NCBI GenBank assembly: GCA_002796205.1
Contig: PCWO01000002.1
Coordinates: forward strand, 1 to 27,444
DNA from: Candidatus Liptonbacteria bacterium CG11_big_fil_rev_8_21_14_0_20_35_14
GTDB taxonomy: Bacteria; Patescibacteriota; Minisyncoccia; UBA6257; XYB1-36-10
DNA: 27,444 bases
Direction of reading: 5' to 3'
Part shown: piece by piece, positions 1-8,415 of the stretch
Numbering within the stretch: the stretch's first letter is position 1
Layout of the letters: each line of letters opens with the position of its first letter
Notes under the pieces: generated by a model
Told to the model about the DNA's origin: nothing
Databases searched by the model: none
Seen by the model: only the letters and a program-made list of their open reading frames with translations
Program-made: the position numbers and the translations under genes

Positions 1-152
1 AAAAGATTGGCTCGAACCCCCTCCTCGCGAAAAGAGCTCTGCAATTCTCTCCGAAAAAATCGTGGGAAATCCTTTTGAATTCTTGGGATTCCGCCACACC
101 AGCCACCCTTGCTCGCGCTTCGCGCGAGCCGAATTTTGGGCTTCATACTGAC
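1..152 (-). other. Unresolved GC-richer stretch beside tRNA-Asn
   Basis: Between the window edge and the 3' end of tRNA-Asn lies a stretch GC-richer than its surroundings. On the minus strand one frame stays open from just downstream of the tRNA to the edge, but there is no recognisable start, ribosome binding site or protein family. A strong hairpin (7 bp stem GCTCGCG/CGCGAGC, loop CTTCG) occupies 111-129. A TTCGAG string near 11-17 recalls a tRNA T-loop, but the flanking bases do not pair into a T-arm, so I do not call a tRNA. It may be a repeat or the scar of an insertion next to the tRNA gene; I cannot tell which. Confidence 0.3.
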
Positions 153-227
153 TGGCTCCCCGGGTAGGATTCGAACCTACGACCAATCGCTTAACAGGCG
201 ACTGCGCTACCGCTGCGCCACCGGGGA
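153..227 (-). tRNA. tRNA-Asn (anticodon GTT)
   Basis: On the minus strand the acceptor TCCCCGG pairs with CCGGGGA, followed by discriminator G and an encoded CCA at 153-155. The anticodon loop CTGTTAA carries GTT, and the T-arm contains GGTTCGAATCC. The cloverleaf is complete. It lies downstream of the surface-protein gene but is separated from it by a strong terminator, so it is probably transcribed on its own. Confidence 0.95.
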
Positions 228-270
228 ATATATAAAATACTATACCAAAAAATACTAGAAAATCAATAAC

Positions 271-308
271 AAAAAACGGCTAAGCCTTTTTAGGCCAGCC
301 GTTTTTTT
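271..308 (-). terminator. Intrinsic terminator of the cohesin/dockerin gene
   Basis: A long A/T-flanked hairpin: AAAAAACGGCT pairs with AGCCGTTTTTT, with a nested AGCCT/AGGC(C) inner stem. Because the stem is bounded by A and T runs it could work in both directions. Its natural role is to end the minus-strand transcript of the gene stopping at 331, ahead of tRNA-Asn. Confidence 0.85.
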
Positions 309-330
309 ATAAACACTTATAAACTCTCTA

Positions 331-2079
331 TTAAAAGTCAAAAGTATTACTCTTAGATCGTGATTTCTGCCAAGCGCGAGCTCCATAGGCTCCCCCAGCT
401 AAAATTACTAGAATTAATAAATAGATCCAAACTGCCACTCCTTCTAAAAAGTTAAAAGCTGAAGCTATCAAATTTCTATTAGAATTATCACTTTCTATCT
501 CTAACACCTTCTCCTCATTTTCTAATTCTGTATTAGAAGAATTATTAGAACTATCATCTACTGACTCTATAACATTATTTGTTACAGGGTTATTGACGCG
601 AACTGCTATTTTAGCCACATTATCTGCAAAGATATCGTGGTTATTCTCATTCATTAAAACAGAACCTGAATTTAAAGAAATGTCACCACTGCCCACTCCA
701 TTAGCCAAGAAAGTAATCGTGGCAAAAGGTCTAGTTGTGTTAACACCCCCTGGGTATCCAGCTGTTCTGATAACAACAGAAGATGATTGTATATTATCAC
801 TCCCAATAGCCAGCGGGATCCATCCCGATGCATATGAAACGCTATTCAAAGTTAATACATTAGATGGAAAATCAAGTATTAATCTTCCGGTATAAACATT
901 TGAGCTTTGAGGCTTTACCGAGGCTACCACCGAAATAAGTGAGCCTCTTTCGGTTGAAATATTGATTGGAGTTAAAATAAACTCTGAATCTTTAACCGCA
1001 GAAACTTTTGAGCCTGTAGTATTTACACCACTCCAATTTCTAATAACCGAGTTAAAGTCAGAAATATTAATCTGCCCATCCCCTGTTATATCAAACGGAT
1101 TTCCGCCCACTCCCCAATTAGGAATTAACTGGTTAGCATCAATCACATTAACCGATCCATCTTTATTTACATCAGCTTTATTAAAAGATAGTGTAGGAGC
1201 TTGAGAAGATGAACTTGAAGTAGAAATTTCCCCACTTGGAATAGTATTAGTCTTCAAAGTAATAGTAGCCGAAATTGGATCAGTATATAAACCGACTGGA
1301 CTTCTAAATTTTACATAAACATTTTTTACTCCATCACCCGAGCTCAATGTCCAATCTTTAAAATTAGAAAATGGCTCAAGTTTACCAAACTCAAAATTTG
1401 GTATGTCATTAACAATAATCATATCACCGGCATAATCGGCCGTTAAACGAAGTTTTACCTCGCGTTTATCTGTAGTTTCCGCTTTATCGTTAATGGTTAT
1501 AAAAATATTAAATGGAGGAAGTAGTGGCGCACCACCACCTGAGGCACCGCCTGAACTAGAACCACCACCCGAAGAAGAACCTCCTCCTCCGGAACCGCCC
1601 GATCCACCAGCTACCGAAAGACTTCCAAACGAAGTTCCACCGGTTACGCCAGCTATACTAGCCCCAGAATGAATTATGTCTCCACCCGTAGTTCCAGTTG
1701 GTCTAACTCTTACAGCCTGAATAACTAAATCAGAAGCCGCAGTAGATGGAGACTGAATCTGAAATGTAAAAGAAGTTGTTCCAGGCGTTACTGACGTTGG
1801 AACTATAGTCATCACAGAACTTGTAGTAGTAATGTTTATATTACTAGAAGTATCAAACTCCCATCCACTAGGCAAAGAAAATGTATGGTTTCCAATACCT
1901 ATATCACCTGAAGCTCCTTCAGTTATTAATATATTTGTTAAATTAACAAACCCCGACCCTTGAGCTAAATTTGTACCTCCAGAAGCTGGAGTTACCGCTA
2001 CAGCTGCTAAAGCACTAGGAAACGCAAAAACGGCTCCTAAAAGCCCTAAAACAGCTAAAATACTAATAATTTTATTCAT
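331..2079 (-). CDS. Secreted, membrane-anchored protein with dockerin-like and cohesin-like modules
   Basis: The 582-residue protein has a signal peptide (about 1-25, cut near SALA-A), an N-terminal beta-rich domain (26-155), a Gly/Ser-only linker (157-185), an Ig-like domain (186-278) of the type with GDG-KNVYVKFRSP, a dockerin-like pair of calcium loops (DVNKDGSVNVIDA at 303-315 and DITGDGQINISDF at 330-342), a cohesin-like domain (about 360-495), an acidic Asn/Ser/Glu-rich linker (497-537), one membrane helix (547-566) and a basic tail. Cohesin and dockerin normally bind each other between proteins; here both seem to sit in one chain, suggesting self-association or cell-surface assembly. 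The start at 2079 gives a clean signal peptide. I see no Shine-Dalgarno sequence despite a leader of about 50 nt. The gene is divergent from the large secreted protein gene at 2294. Domain names are assigned by eye. Confidence 0.82.
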   Translation of the reverse strand: MNKIISILAVLGLLGAVFAFPSALAAVAVTPASGGTNLAQGSGFVNLTNILITEGASGDIGIGNHTFSLPSGWEFDTSSNINITTTSSVMTIVPTSVTPGTTSFTFQIQSPSTAASDLVIQAVRVRPTGTTGGDIIHSGASIAGVTGGTSFGSLSVAGGSGGSGGGGSSSGGGSSSGGASGGGAPLLPPFNIFITINDKAETTDKREVKLRLTADYAGDMIIVNDIPNFEFGKLEPFSNFKDWTLSSGDGVKNVYVKFRSPVGLYTDPISATITLKTNTIPSGEISTSSSSSQAPTLSFNKADVNKDGSVNVIDANQLIPNWGVGGNPFDITGDGQINISDFNSVIRNWSGVNTTGSKVSAVKDSEFILTPINISTERGSLISVVASVKPQSSNVYTGRLILDFPSNVLTLNSVSYASGWIPLAIGSDNIQSSSVVIRTAGYPGGVNTTRPFATITFLANGVGSGDISLNSGSVLMNENNHDIFADNVAKIAVRVNNPVTNNVIESVDDSSNNSSNTELENEEKVLEIESDNSNRNLIASAFNFLEGVAVWIYLLILVILAGGAYGARAWQKSRSKSNTFDF

Positions 2080-2135
2080 ATAATTTATAAATACTGATAA
2101 TTTTGATCAATTTCAACATTAAATCAATTCTGCAT

Positions 2136-2164
2136 ATTATACTTAATATTTTTTAAAATGTCAA
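2136..2164 (-). promoter_or_regulatory. Consensus sigma70 promoter for the cohesin/dockerin gene
   Basis: Read on the minus strand there is TTGACA (2164-2159), exactly 17 nt, then TATAAT (2141-2136): a perfect consensus match. Predicted transcription starts near 2129, leaving a leader of about 50 nt. It stands back to back with the plus-strand promoter at 2204. Confidence 0.85.
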
Positions 2165-2203
2165 TAGAGCCTGGTAAACATATATAATAAAGTATTTAAA
2201 ACA

Positions 2204-2232
2204 TTGACAAAACATTATAAATAAATTATAAT
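2204..2232 (+). promoter_or_regulatory. Consensus sigma70 promoter for the 1035-residue secreted protein
   Basis: TTGACA at 2204-2209, 17 nt spacer, TATAAT at 2227-2232: perfect consensus. Transcription should begin near 2239, giving a leader of about 55 nt that ends in a strong ribosome binding site, AAAGGAGGAG at 2278-2287, 6 nt before the ATG at 2294. Confidence 0.87.
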
Positions 2233-2293
2233 ATTACAACTGTAGATTGAAAAATCAAATATTATATTTACCAAACGAAAGGAGGAGAAGATT

Positions 2294-5200
2294 ATGAAAA
2301 ATCTCTCCAAAATTATCATTTTTGTATTATTAAGTAGTTTATCGTCAGAAGCATTAGAAGTTCCGTCAGGAACAATTTTTAATGCTTTTGGAGTAAGTTT
2401 TGAGGCTCAAGGGTCAGTTACTTTAAGGACAACAATAGTCCTTAAAAAATCCGACCAATCAAGTTGGACTCACACTCTAGTGAGTATCAACAACTTGAGT
2501 GGGTCGTGGAATAACGTTAGTTTAAATATATTCCACGGACAGTACAGTAACTTGCCGTACTCCGGGTCAGGTATTGCGCTTAGCACTGTCCAAAGCACAA
2601 CAGTTGATTGGTCTACGGTTGGAGCTAATGGTGGTATAGGAGTGATATTAAATCTCTCCCAACCCACTATTTATGTAGAAAAGATAATTTTCACCAAGGA
2701 AACTACCGGAACTCTAACTATCAGAAATTTGATAGTTGACGGCAGTTTAAAAAACGCTGGAGAGTTTGCCGAATCAACACCAACCAACACACCTGTTTCT
2801 CCAACCAACACTAATACTTCGGTGCCACCGGCAACTAACACACCGACAAGTGTTGGAGGAGTATTTTTCACATATACTCCAATACCGCCGACACCGACTT
2901 TTACCAGCATGCCAGTGCCGGTAGTTATTGGCCCACCGGTACCTACAAAAATACCGATACCCATAAGCATTCCCCCTGAAGAAAAAGACAGAATAATTAC
3001 TTTAAGTAAAGAACAAGCAAACAGGGGTTATGTTTTTGGCGTGAATGCTAATGGTGACGGAAATTTAACTTACGTCATCAAAACAAGTCCTAAACTAGGA
3101 AATGTATCTAATGTAAACAGCCAAATTGGTCTTTTTCAATATAAAAAGACTGAAGGGCTGGATACTTTTATAGACGAGGGATTTACTTGGACTGTGATAG
3201 AGTTAGGCACAAGTCAGGAATTTTCTGACTTTGGAAGTATAAGATTTTTCGTTGGCTTAGAACCAACTCCAACTCCCCTACCAACTGCAACAGCCACCCC
3301 GACAACAACCTCAACCCCATCCGCCACGGATATAGTTGAGGCGACTGTCACCCCAAGAATTACCGATCTGCCAGCGACGCCAACTCAAACGGCGACGCCC
3401 ATTACAGAAGTTCCAGACCCAACTGCCACTAATACACCAAAAGCTTCTAATAAAGAATCTCCGGTGATAACTTACCAGTTTAATTGGAATTTTAAGCAAT
3501 ATGGGGAAGGCAAAATTACTATTTTTGCCAACGACCCAGACAAAGATACAATAAGCCAAAAAATTGGCATTGAGTCAATAATTGTTGACTCTTATAAAAA
3601 TATTGTATCTGGAAATTTAAGTGTTATAACAATCAACATTAATACTGAGTTTCCTGGAACATTTCCTCTGCAAGTTTCAGTAAGTGACGGCAGTAGAACT
3701 AGAACGGTTTTACTTTCTGTCACTATAGAACGAGCTGTAATGGTAACCGCAAAAGGCACCAATCGTGCCTATAACTTATCAGCTATATTTGATAAGTCTA
3801 TAGACATAGATTGGGGTCTATACAACACTCCAACAGGAACCAATCTATTTCACATCTTATTAAACCAAGATAATGAGATAGATAATGGTGGAAATTTAGT
3901 TTTCCACTATCTGGGACAAACTAGTCCAAATAAAACAAAAAGATTTTCGTGGCTAGTCCCAGGGTTTTCTATTCATCCTGATTATAGAACCGGACCTATG
4001 AATGGAAGCTTTTATAGATTTAAAATCGCCTCCATTTTAGGAGAAAAAGACAGACAATATATTGAATCCGAGAAAGAATATTTATTTGTCAAAAGTGACA
4101 AAATGGTATTCTCAAAAAATATCGGATACGATATAGTTGTCGCCTTCAACACAGAAGGAAGTAGAGAAAATCTATTAAACATAGATCAATATCACTTCTA
4201 TGTTAAAGAAGGCAGTAACCCAAACTGGGAATATTTAGGAAGAACTATTGGAGGAGAAAATAATCTTCTGCAATGGAATTATGGTTTTGGGGAAAACGGA
4301 AGTTTTATAGATACAAAATTCCAAAATGGTCCGAGGTTAAACACCCAGTATCAGTTTGGAGTTTATGTAATCTATAAGGAAAAGGAGAATGGAATGAAAA
4401 ATAGTAGTTTTTATACTATAAATTCTCAATCCAAAACTTCAACGCAAATTGTTGCTACACCAACAATTACTCTAAAACCAGTTATAATCGTTCCGACCAC
4501 CCCGCCGGCACCGACATCTACAATAGTAGTTGTTGTTCCAACAGCCACTCCGACTAGAACAAACACGCCAGTGGTGCCACCAATCCCCACCAGTACGAAC
4601 ACTCCGGCCCCACCAACGGCAACGCCAACTCCAAGTCCCACACAATTACCGTGGAACTATCCTCAACCATATTGGTTAAGTCTTGATACGCCAGAGCAAA
4701 AAAATTACTTTTCTATTGCTCCAGATAATCAGGCTCAACATGGATTTATTAGCTGGGATAAAGAACTTGGAATGGTTTTAGCAACAACTATGTTGCCGAC
4801 CGGAGAATGGCTCAAAGTAAGACAAGACGTCTTTTTTGATCCACAAATAAAGCCATATGTTGTGATTGGAGTTACTAATAATTCCACTCAACAATTTATG
4901 GTTGTTCCAACTGGAATTTGGAGAATTGAAGATAGTTCTGGTTATAAATACACTATCTTATCAACTCCCTCCAATGTAAAACCCGCTATTAATATAGTCA
5001 CCGGCGGAAAAGCTCATTTTTTCACTTTTGATATGAGAGAAATCATAGAATTAGTGAAAAAAGAAATTCCTAGTCTAACTGGCGATAATTTAGCCGGCAT
5101 AGATTATATAGATTGGTTTTTAAGAGCCGATCTACCTGGCGACCATCCTCAAATGTGGTGGGATTATGTCGGCTTCCTCTCCCCAGAAGAAATGAGAAAT

Positions 5201-5401
5201 AATACATGGAAAACTCATGCGGACGAAGAAAACCTTCTTCCTCTGTATGAAGAATCTGTAGGAATAAGCAACCTAGCACCCAGCTCGGTCGCAACAGCAG
5301 AAAATTTCATATATTATTCTCCTCCAAAGTCTTTCTTCACCAAGGAAATACAAAATGAAAATGTCATTTTTGTAAATCCTGGTAATTTTTCAGAAAGATA
5401 A
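2294..5401 (+). CDS. Large secreted multidomain surface protein with three Pro/Thr-rich linkers
   Basis: The 1035-residue protein has a weak N-terminal signal peptide (about 1-20) and a beta-rich domain (22-152). Three low-complexity linkers rich in Thr, Pro, Asn and Ala (about 160-228, 323-388 and 718-786) separate the folded parts, as in many modular secreted proteins. Between them are a domain at 229-322, an Ig/cadherin-like domain at 390-480 (FANDPDKD and VSVSDGSRTRT), and two apparently related domains at about 484-600 and 601-710, each with a 'YLG(Q/R)T ... F.W/LQW ... NG' pattern. The C-terminal domain (787-1035) is unrecognised and ends without a membrane helix, LPXTG or other anchor. 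The start is set by the strong Shine-Dalgarno. The gene is monocistronic, with its own promoter and terminator. An adhesin or binding role is inference from architecture only; I found no catalytic motif. Confidence 0.82.
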   Translation: MKNLSKIIIFVLLSSLSSEALEVPSGTIFNAFGVSFEAQGSVTLRTTIVLKKSDQSSWTHTLVSINNLSGSWNNVSLNIFHGQYSNLPYSGSGIALSTVQSTTVDWSTVGANGGIGVILNLSQPTIYVEKIIFTKETTGTLTIRNLIVDGSLKNAGEFAESTPTNTPVSPTNTNTSVPPATNTPTSVGGVFFTYTPIPPTPTFTSMPVPVVIGPPVPTKIPIPISIPPEEKDRIITLSKEQANRGYVFGVNANGDGNLTYVIKTSPKLGNVSNVNSQIGLFQYKKTEGLDTFIDEGFTWTVIELGTSQEFSDFGSIRFFVGLEPTPTPLPTATATPTTTSTPSATDIVEATVTPRITDLPATPTQTATPITEVPDPTATNTPKASNKESPVITYQFNWNFKQYGEGKITIFANDPDKDTISQKIGIESIIVDSYKNIVSGNLSVITININTEFPGTFPLQVSVSDGSRTRTVLLSVTIERAVMVTAKGTNRAYNLSAIFDKSIDIDWGLYNTPTGTNLFHILLNQDNEIDNGGNLVFHYLGQTSPNKTKRFSWLVPGFSIHPDYRTGPMNGSFYRFKIASILGEKDRQYIESEKEYLFVKSDKMVFSKNIGYDIVVAFNTEGSRENLLNIDQYHFYVKEGSNPNWEYLGRTIGGENNLLQWNYGFGENGSFIDTKFQNGPRLNTQYQFGVYVIYKEKENGMKNSSFYTINSQSKTSTQIVATPTITLKPVIIVPTTPPAPTSTIVVVVPTATPTRTNTPVVPPIPTSTNTPAPPTATPTPSPTQLPWNYPQPYWLSLDTPEQKNYFSIAPDNQAQHGFISWDKELGMVLATTMLPTGEWLKVRQDVFFDPQIKPYVVIGVTNNSTQQFMVVPTGIWRIEDSSGYKYTILSTPSNVKPAINIVTGGKAHFFTFDMREIIELVKKEIPSLTGDNLAGIDYIDWFLRADLPGDHPQMWWDYVGFLSPEEMRNNTWKTHADEENLLPLYEESVGISNLAPSSVATAENFIYYSPPKSFFTKEIQNENVIFVNPGNFSER

Positions 5402-5422
5402 AAACCAGCACCTTCAACATAA

Positions 5423-5459
5423 AAGGGGCGATACGCAATGTATCGTCCCTTATTTTTTT
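5423..5459 (+). terminator. Intrinsic terminator, probably shared by convergent genes
   Basis: AAGGGGCGATAC pairs with GTATCGTCCCTT (one G-U pair, loop GCAAT), followed by ATTTTTTT. On the minus strand the same stem is followed by a short T run, so it may also end the ftsZ transcript arriving from the other side. Confidence 0.87.
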
Positions 5460-5470
5460 ACCTAAAAATT

Positions 5471-6715
5471 TTACTCTCTTTTTTTTCGACGCAAAAATGT
5501 CGGAATATCCCACATACTGTCTTTTATTTCCTCATTCTCTAATTCTGAAACATCGTTAACACTCTCCACCTCTTTTTTCCGGCCATCATCTGTATCCATT
5601 ATAGATAGTGGATCTCTTTTTCTTTTTTGGATAGCCGCCTCAATTTCGGGTGAACGCCTCAAGGCTCCGACTGCCGGATCTTTTTGCACGCTACCAGAAG
5701 ATCCAAACAACGAACCAATAGATGAGCGATTAGAAGCATCATTAAAACCGGTGGCAATCAAAGTCACTTTTACCTGCCCCTGTTTTAAACGTTTATCATT
5801 ATAGGCCCCAAAAATAATTTTAGCTCCCGGGTCAACCGATTCAGATATCAAACTAGCCGCCTCATTTATCTCGGTCATTTTTAAATCTCTTCCCCCCGAT
5901 ACACCAAACAAAATACCACGCGCTCCCTCCGAGGACACCCCGAGCAAAGGCGAATTTAAAGCCTGACGCACCGCGTCTGTACACCTTTCCTGACCCGACC
6001 CAATACCCACTCCCACAATCGCCGAACCGGCATTTTTAATAATCGCTTTTATATCTGCAAAATCAACGTTAATTATTCCAACCGACACAATTAAATCCAC
6101 TATCCCCTGCACCGCACTTTTAAGTACATTATCAATTTCCTCAAAAGCTTTTATTATCGGTGTATCTTTATTTATCACCGAAAAAATTCTGTCATTTGGA
6201 ATAACTATTAAAGCATCCACTTTATCTCTCATTTTCATAAGCCCTTCTTGAGCAATCCGTGCCCTATGCGCTCCCTCAAAAGCAAACGGTTTGGTTACCA
6301 CCGCTATTGTCAAAGCTCCCTGCTCACGCGCCACCTCAGCCACAATCGGAAGCGCCCCTGTTCCAGTTCCACCTCCAAAGCCGGCTGTTAAAAATATTAA
6401 ATCGGCTCCGGCCAAGGCATCGACAATTTCAGGTTTATTTTCCTCAGCCGATTTAGCCCCAAGCTCCGGATTCATCCCTGCGCCAAGTCCCCCAGTTACA
6501 GATTTACCAATATGAATTCTCTTTTTAGCACTACTAAATTCCAAATCCTGCACGTCTGTATTAATAGCCACAAACTCCACTCCTCGTGGAAAATCTAAAC
6601 TCATACGCGAAATAGCATTTCCACCACCTCCGCCCACGCCCACTACCTTAATATTTACAATATTAGTGTTTTTATCTTCTTTATTTAATTTTATCTTCTT
6701 TTTTTTAACTGCCAT
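5471..6715 (-). CDS. ftsZ: Cell division protein FtsZ
   Basis: The tubulin-like GTPase polymerises into the division ring. The 414-residue chain has a basic N-terminal extension, the Rossmann start VVGVGGGGGNAISRM, the tubulin signature GGGTGTGALP in the GTP loop, and the T7-loop region NVDFADIK whose acidic residue helps hydrolyse GTP in the neighbouring subunit. A Ser/Gly and charged linker follows, and the chain ends in the conserved C-terminal peptide WDIPTFLRRKKRE, which in other bacteria binds FtsA and other membrane tethers. It lies 3 nt after ftsA, so the two are surely co-transcribed. No clear Shine-Dalgarno precedes the ATG. Length and motifs are normal for the family. Confidence 0.98.
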   Translation of the reverse strand: MAVKKKKIKLNKEDKNTNIVNIKVVGVGGGGGNAISRMSLDFPRGVEFVAINTDVQDLEFSSAKKRIHIGKSVTGGLGAGMNPELGAKSAEENKPEIVDALAGADLIFLTAGFGGGTGTGALPIVAEVAREQGALTIAVVTKPFAFEGAHRARIAQEGLMKMRDKVDALIVIPNDRIFSVINKDTPIIKAFEEIDNVLKSAVQGIVDLIVSVGIINVDFADIKAIIKNAGSAIVGVGIGSGQERCTDAVRQALNSPLLGVSSEGARGILFGVSGGRDLKMTEINEAASLISESVDPGAKIIFGAYNDKRLKQGQVKVTLIATGFNDASNRSSIGSLFGSSGSVQKDPAVGALRRSPEIEAAIQKRKRDPLSIMDTDDGRKKEVESVNDVSELENEEIKDSMWDIPTFLRRKKRE

Positions 6716-6718
6716 ATA

Positions 6719-7939
6719 TTACGGTAAGAAATAATTCAAAAACTTTGAAAAAGGATTAGTCAATTGTAGTCTATTATGCCCGCCATGACTATACCCACCT
6801 AAAATAAGGCCAATCGCATTAGCATACTCCGGATCCTCCATTTTTTCCTCTATTTCTTTGTTCAGGGCTTTTATGCTGGAAGTAGGCACGATGCCAAGTT
6901 GAACCGGCAGTTTTAACTCAACTCTAGCTAATTCAACTATCCCAGGCATTTTTGACCCTCCCCCTGTTAAAACAACTCCCGCCGGTAAATCTTTCTCTCG
7001 GCCAATATTTTTAAGTTCTTTATTAACCAGTTCAAATATTTCCGCTAACCGCACCTCTATAATATCAGAAAAAAATCTTCTCGCTATTGGTTTTCCCGCC
7101 TTATTATCCACCTTACTTATATCCAGTTTTTCTTTCAAAGGAATGTCCCTTGCCACCGCATATCCGTAAGATAATTTCAAAGACTCCGCCGCCTCTATTG
7201 AAACTTTAAGTCCAATCGCAATATCATTTGTTATATTAGATGATCCAATTGGTAATACATTAGCGTGCAACAATTTTCCATCCTCAAAAACACTTATACT
7301 AGTTGTACCAGACCCAATATCTATCAGCGTCACCCCTAAATCTTTTTGATTCTTTGTTAAAATTGCCTGCGCCGTTGAAATTGGATTATAAAACATTCCA
7401 TTTATTACTCCTCCGCTTTGTTCCACTACCCTACTTAAATTACGCACATCAGGTGAAAAGGCATCAATCACATAACTATCAACCTCAAGTTTATTACCAG
7501 TCAAACCCATTGGGTTTTCAATCTGCTGTAAGCCGTCTACAATAAATTCCTTATTTATTGTATGAATAACCACTCTATTAGAAGCCCGCACCATATCCTG
7601 AGCCGATTTTACCACCCGATCAATATCGTCCTGATATATTTCGTTGTCTCCCCGAGACACCACCACCATTCCTCTAGATAACTGCATCCGACTTCTATTG
7701 CCACCCACATTTATATAAATATTTTTTAACGCTGGCCTAGCTACACTTTTAACTTTTTCAAGCGCTATATTTGAAGTTGCCTGTACATCGTTTAAATAAT
7801 GTATTACCCCCTTCTTCACCCCTTGCGAAGAATGACGCGATAATGAAATAATATTTAAACTATTATTTTTATCAATTTCAGCTACCGCCGTCTTAATAGA
7901 AGCGGTTCCAATATCAAATCCAGTAATGTATTTAGACAT
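6719..7939 (-). CDS. ftsA: Cell division protein FtsA
   Basis: FtsA is the actin-like ATPase that tethers FtsZ filaments to the membrane. The 406-residue protein shows the phosphate motifs of the actin/Hsp70 fold: GFDIGTASIKTAV at the N-terminus, LIDIGSGTTSISVF in the middle and VLTGGGSKMPGI near the C-terminus. The family's inserted SHS2-type domain should lie at about 80-160. The last residues, NPFSKFLNYFLP, suit a short amphipathic membrane-targeting helix. The partner FtsZ follows directly and retains the C-terminal peptide FtsA is expected to bind. A 53-nt gap separates it from ybeY upstream and includes a small hairpin just before the start. Confidence 0.97.
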   Translation of the reverse strand: MSKYITGFDIGTASIKTAVAEIDKNNSLNIISLSRHSSQGVKKGVIHYLNDVQATSNIALEKVKSVARPALKNIYINVGGNRSRMQLSRGMVVVSRGDNEIYQDDIDRVVKSAQDMVRASNRVVIHTINKEFIVDGLQQIENPMGLTGNKLEVDSYVIDAFSPDVRNLSRVVEQSGGVINGMFYNPISTAQAILTKNQKDLGVTLIDIGSGTTSISVFEDGKLLHANVLPIGSSNITNDIAIGLKVSIEAAESLKLSYGYAVARDIPLKEKLDISKVDNKAGKPIARRFFSDIIEVRLAEIFELVNKELKNIGREKDLPAGVVLTGGGSKMPGIVELARVELKLPVQLGIVPTSSIKALNKEIEEKMEDPEYANAIGLILGGYSHGGHNRLQLTNPFSKFLNYFLP

Positions 7940-7948
7940 AAATTAAAT

Positions 7949-7962
7949 AAGCCTACAGGCTT
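7949..7962 (-). promoter_or_regulatory. Small hairpin just upstream of ftsA
   Basis: A 14-nt near-palindrome, AAGCCTGTAGGCTT on the minus strand (5 bp stem, 4 nt loop), followed by ATTTAATTT and then the ftsA ATG 9 nt later. It could be a weak attenuator after ybeY or affect ftsA translation. The T-rich tail is poor, so a full terminator is unlikely. Confidence 0.35.
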
Positions 7963-7992
7963 TAAAACCTGAAATAAATAAATAAAAATATT

Positions 7993-8415
7993 TTAAAAAT
8001 CTACTCGTCTTAAAACTTCCGCCTCTAAATTTTCCATCAAAGAAGTCTCTTTCAGTTTTTCATGGTTAAATCCTAATAAATGTAGAATACCATGTACAGT
8101 TACTAATTGTAATGTATAACCCTTAGATTTCAAAACAGACGGCGTAATATATATCTCTCCCAATAATTCTTTATCTCCCGGGAAATCCTCTTTTTTTTCA
8201 AAAGACAGAACTGACGCCACTTTGTCAATTTTTCTATACTCTTTATTTAATCTTAAAGACTCTTTCTGTGTTATTAAAAATACAAATAAATTTTTATCTT
8301 TTTTATTTAAAAACCACAAAACACGCCTAGCAAAACTGGCTAAACGCGTTTCAAGTTTAATATATCTCTTGTCGTAAGATTTTACTAAAATCTTAACCAA
8401 TTTTTTCTTTAACAA
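7993..8415 (-). CDS. ybeY: Endoribonuclease YbeY
   Basis: YbeY is the zinc-dependent endoribonuclease of 16S rRNA maturation and ribosome quality control. The 140-residue protein carries the metal-binding signature as HGILHLLGFNH (His108, His112, His118) and the SVLSF strand that corresponds to the family's DVLSFP. The usual Asp before the third His (GYDH) is Asn here, and DVLSF reads SVLSF; the three His ligands are intact. The start overlaps the end of yqeY by 23 bp, so coupled translation is likely. A start slightly downstream cannot be excluded, since the first residues are simply basic. Confidence 0.93.
   Translation of the reverse strand: MLKKKLVKILVKSYDKRYIKLETRLASFARRVLWFLNKKDKNLFVFLITQKESLRLNKEYRKIDKVASVLSFEKKEDFPGDKELLGEIYITPSVLKSKGYTLQLVTVHGILHLLGFNHEKLKETSLMENLEAEVLRRVDF

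Noticed and set aside
11..17. Possible second tRNA at the window start
   Set aside because: A T-loop-like string is present, but flanking bases do not form a T-arm, anticodon arm or acceptor stem.
593..1204. Plus-strand open frames of 80-100 codons inside the cohesin/dockerin gene
   Set aside because: They run antisense to a well-supported gene and show no family or ribosome binding site.
2470..4641. Several minus-strand open frames across the 1035-residue gene, rich in Gly and Val
   Set aside because: They are antisense readings of the Pro/Thr-rich linkers; their low-complexity composition is a direct consequence of those codons.
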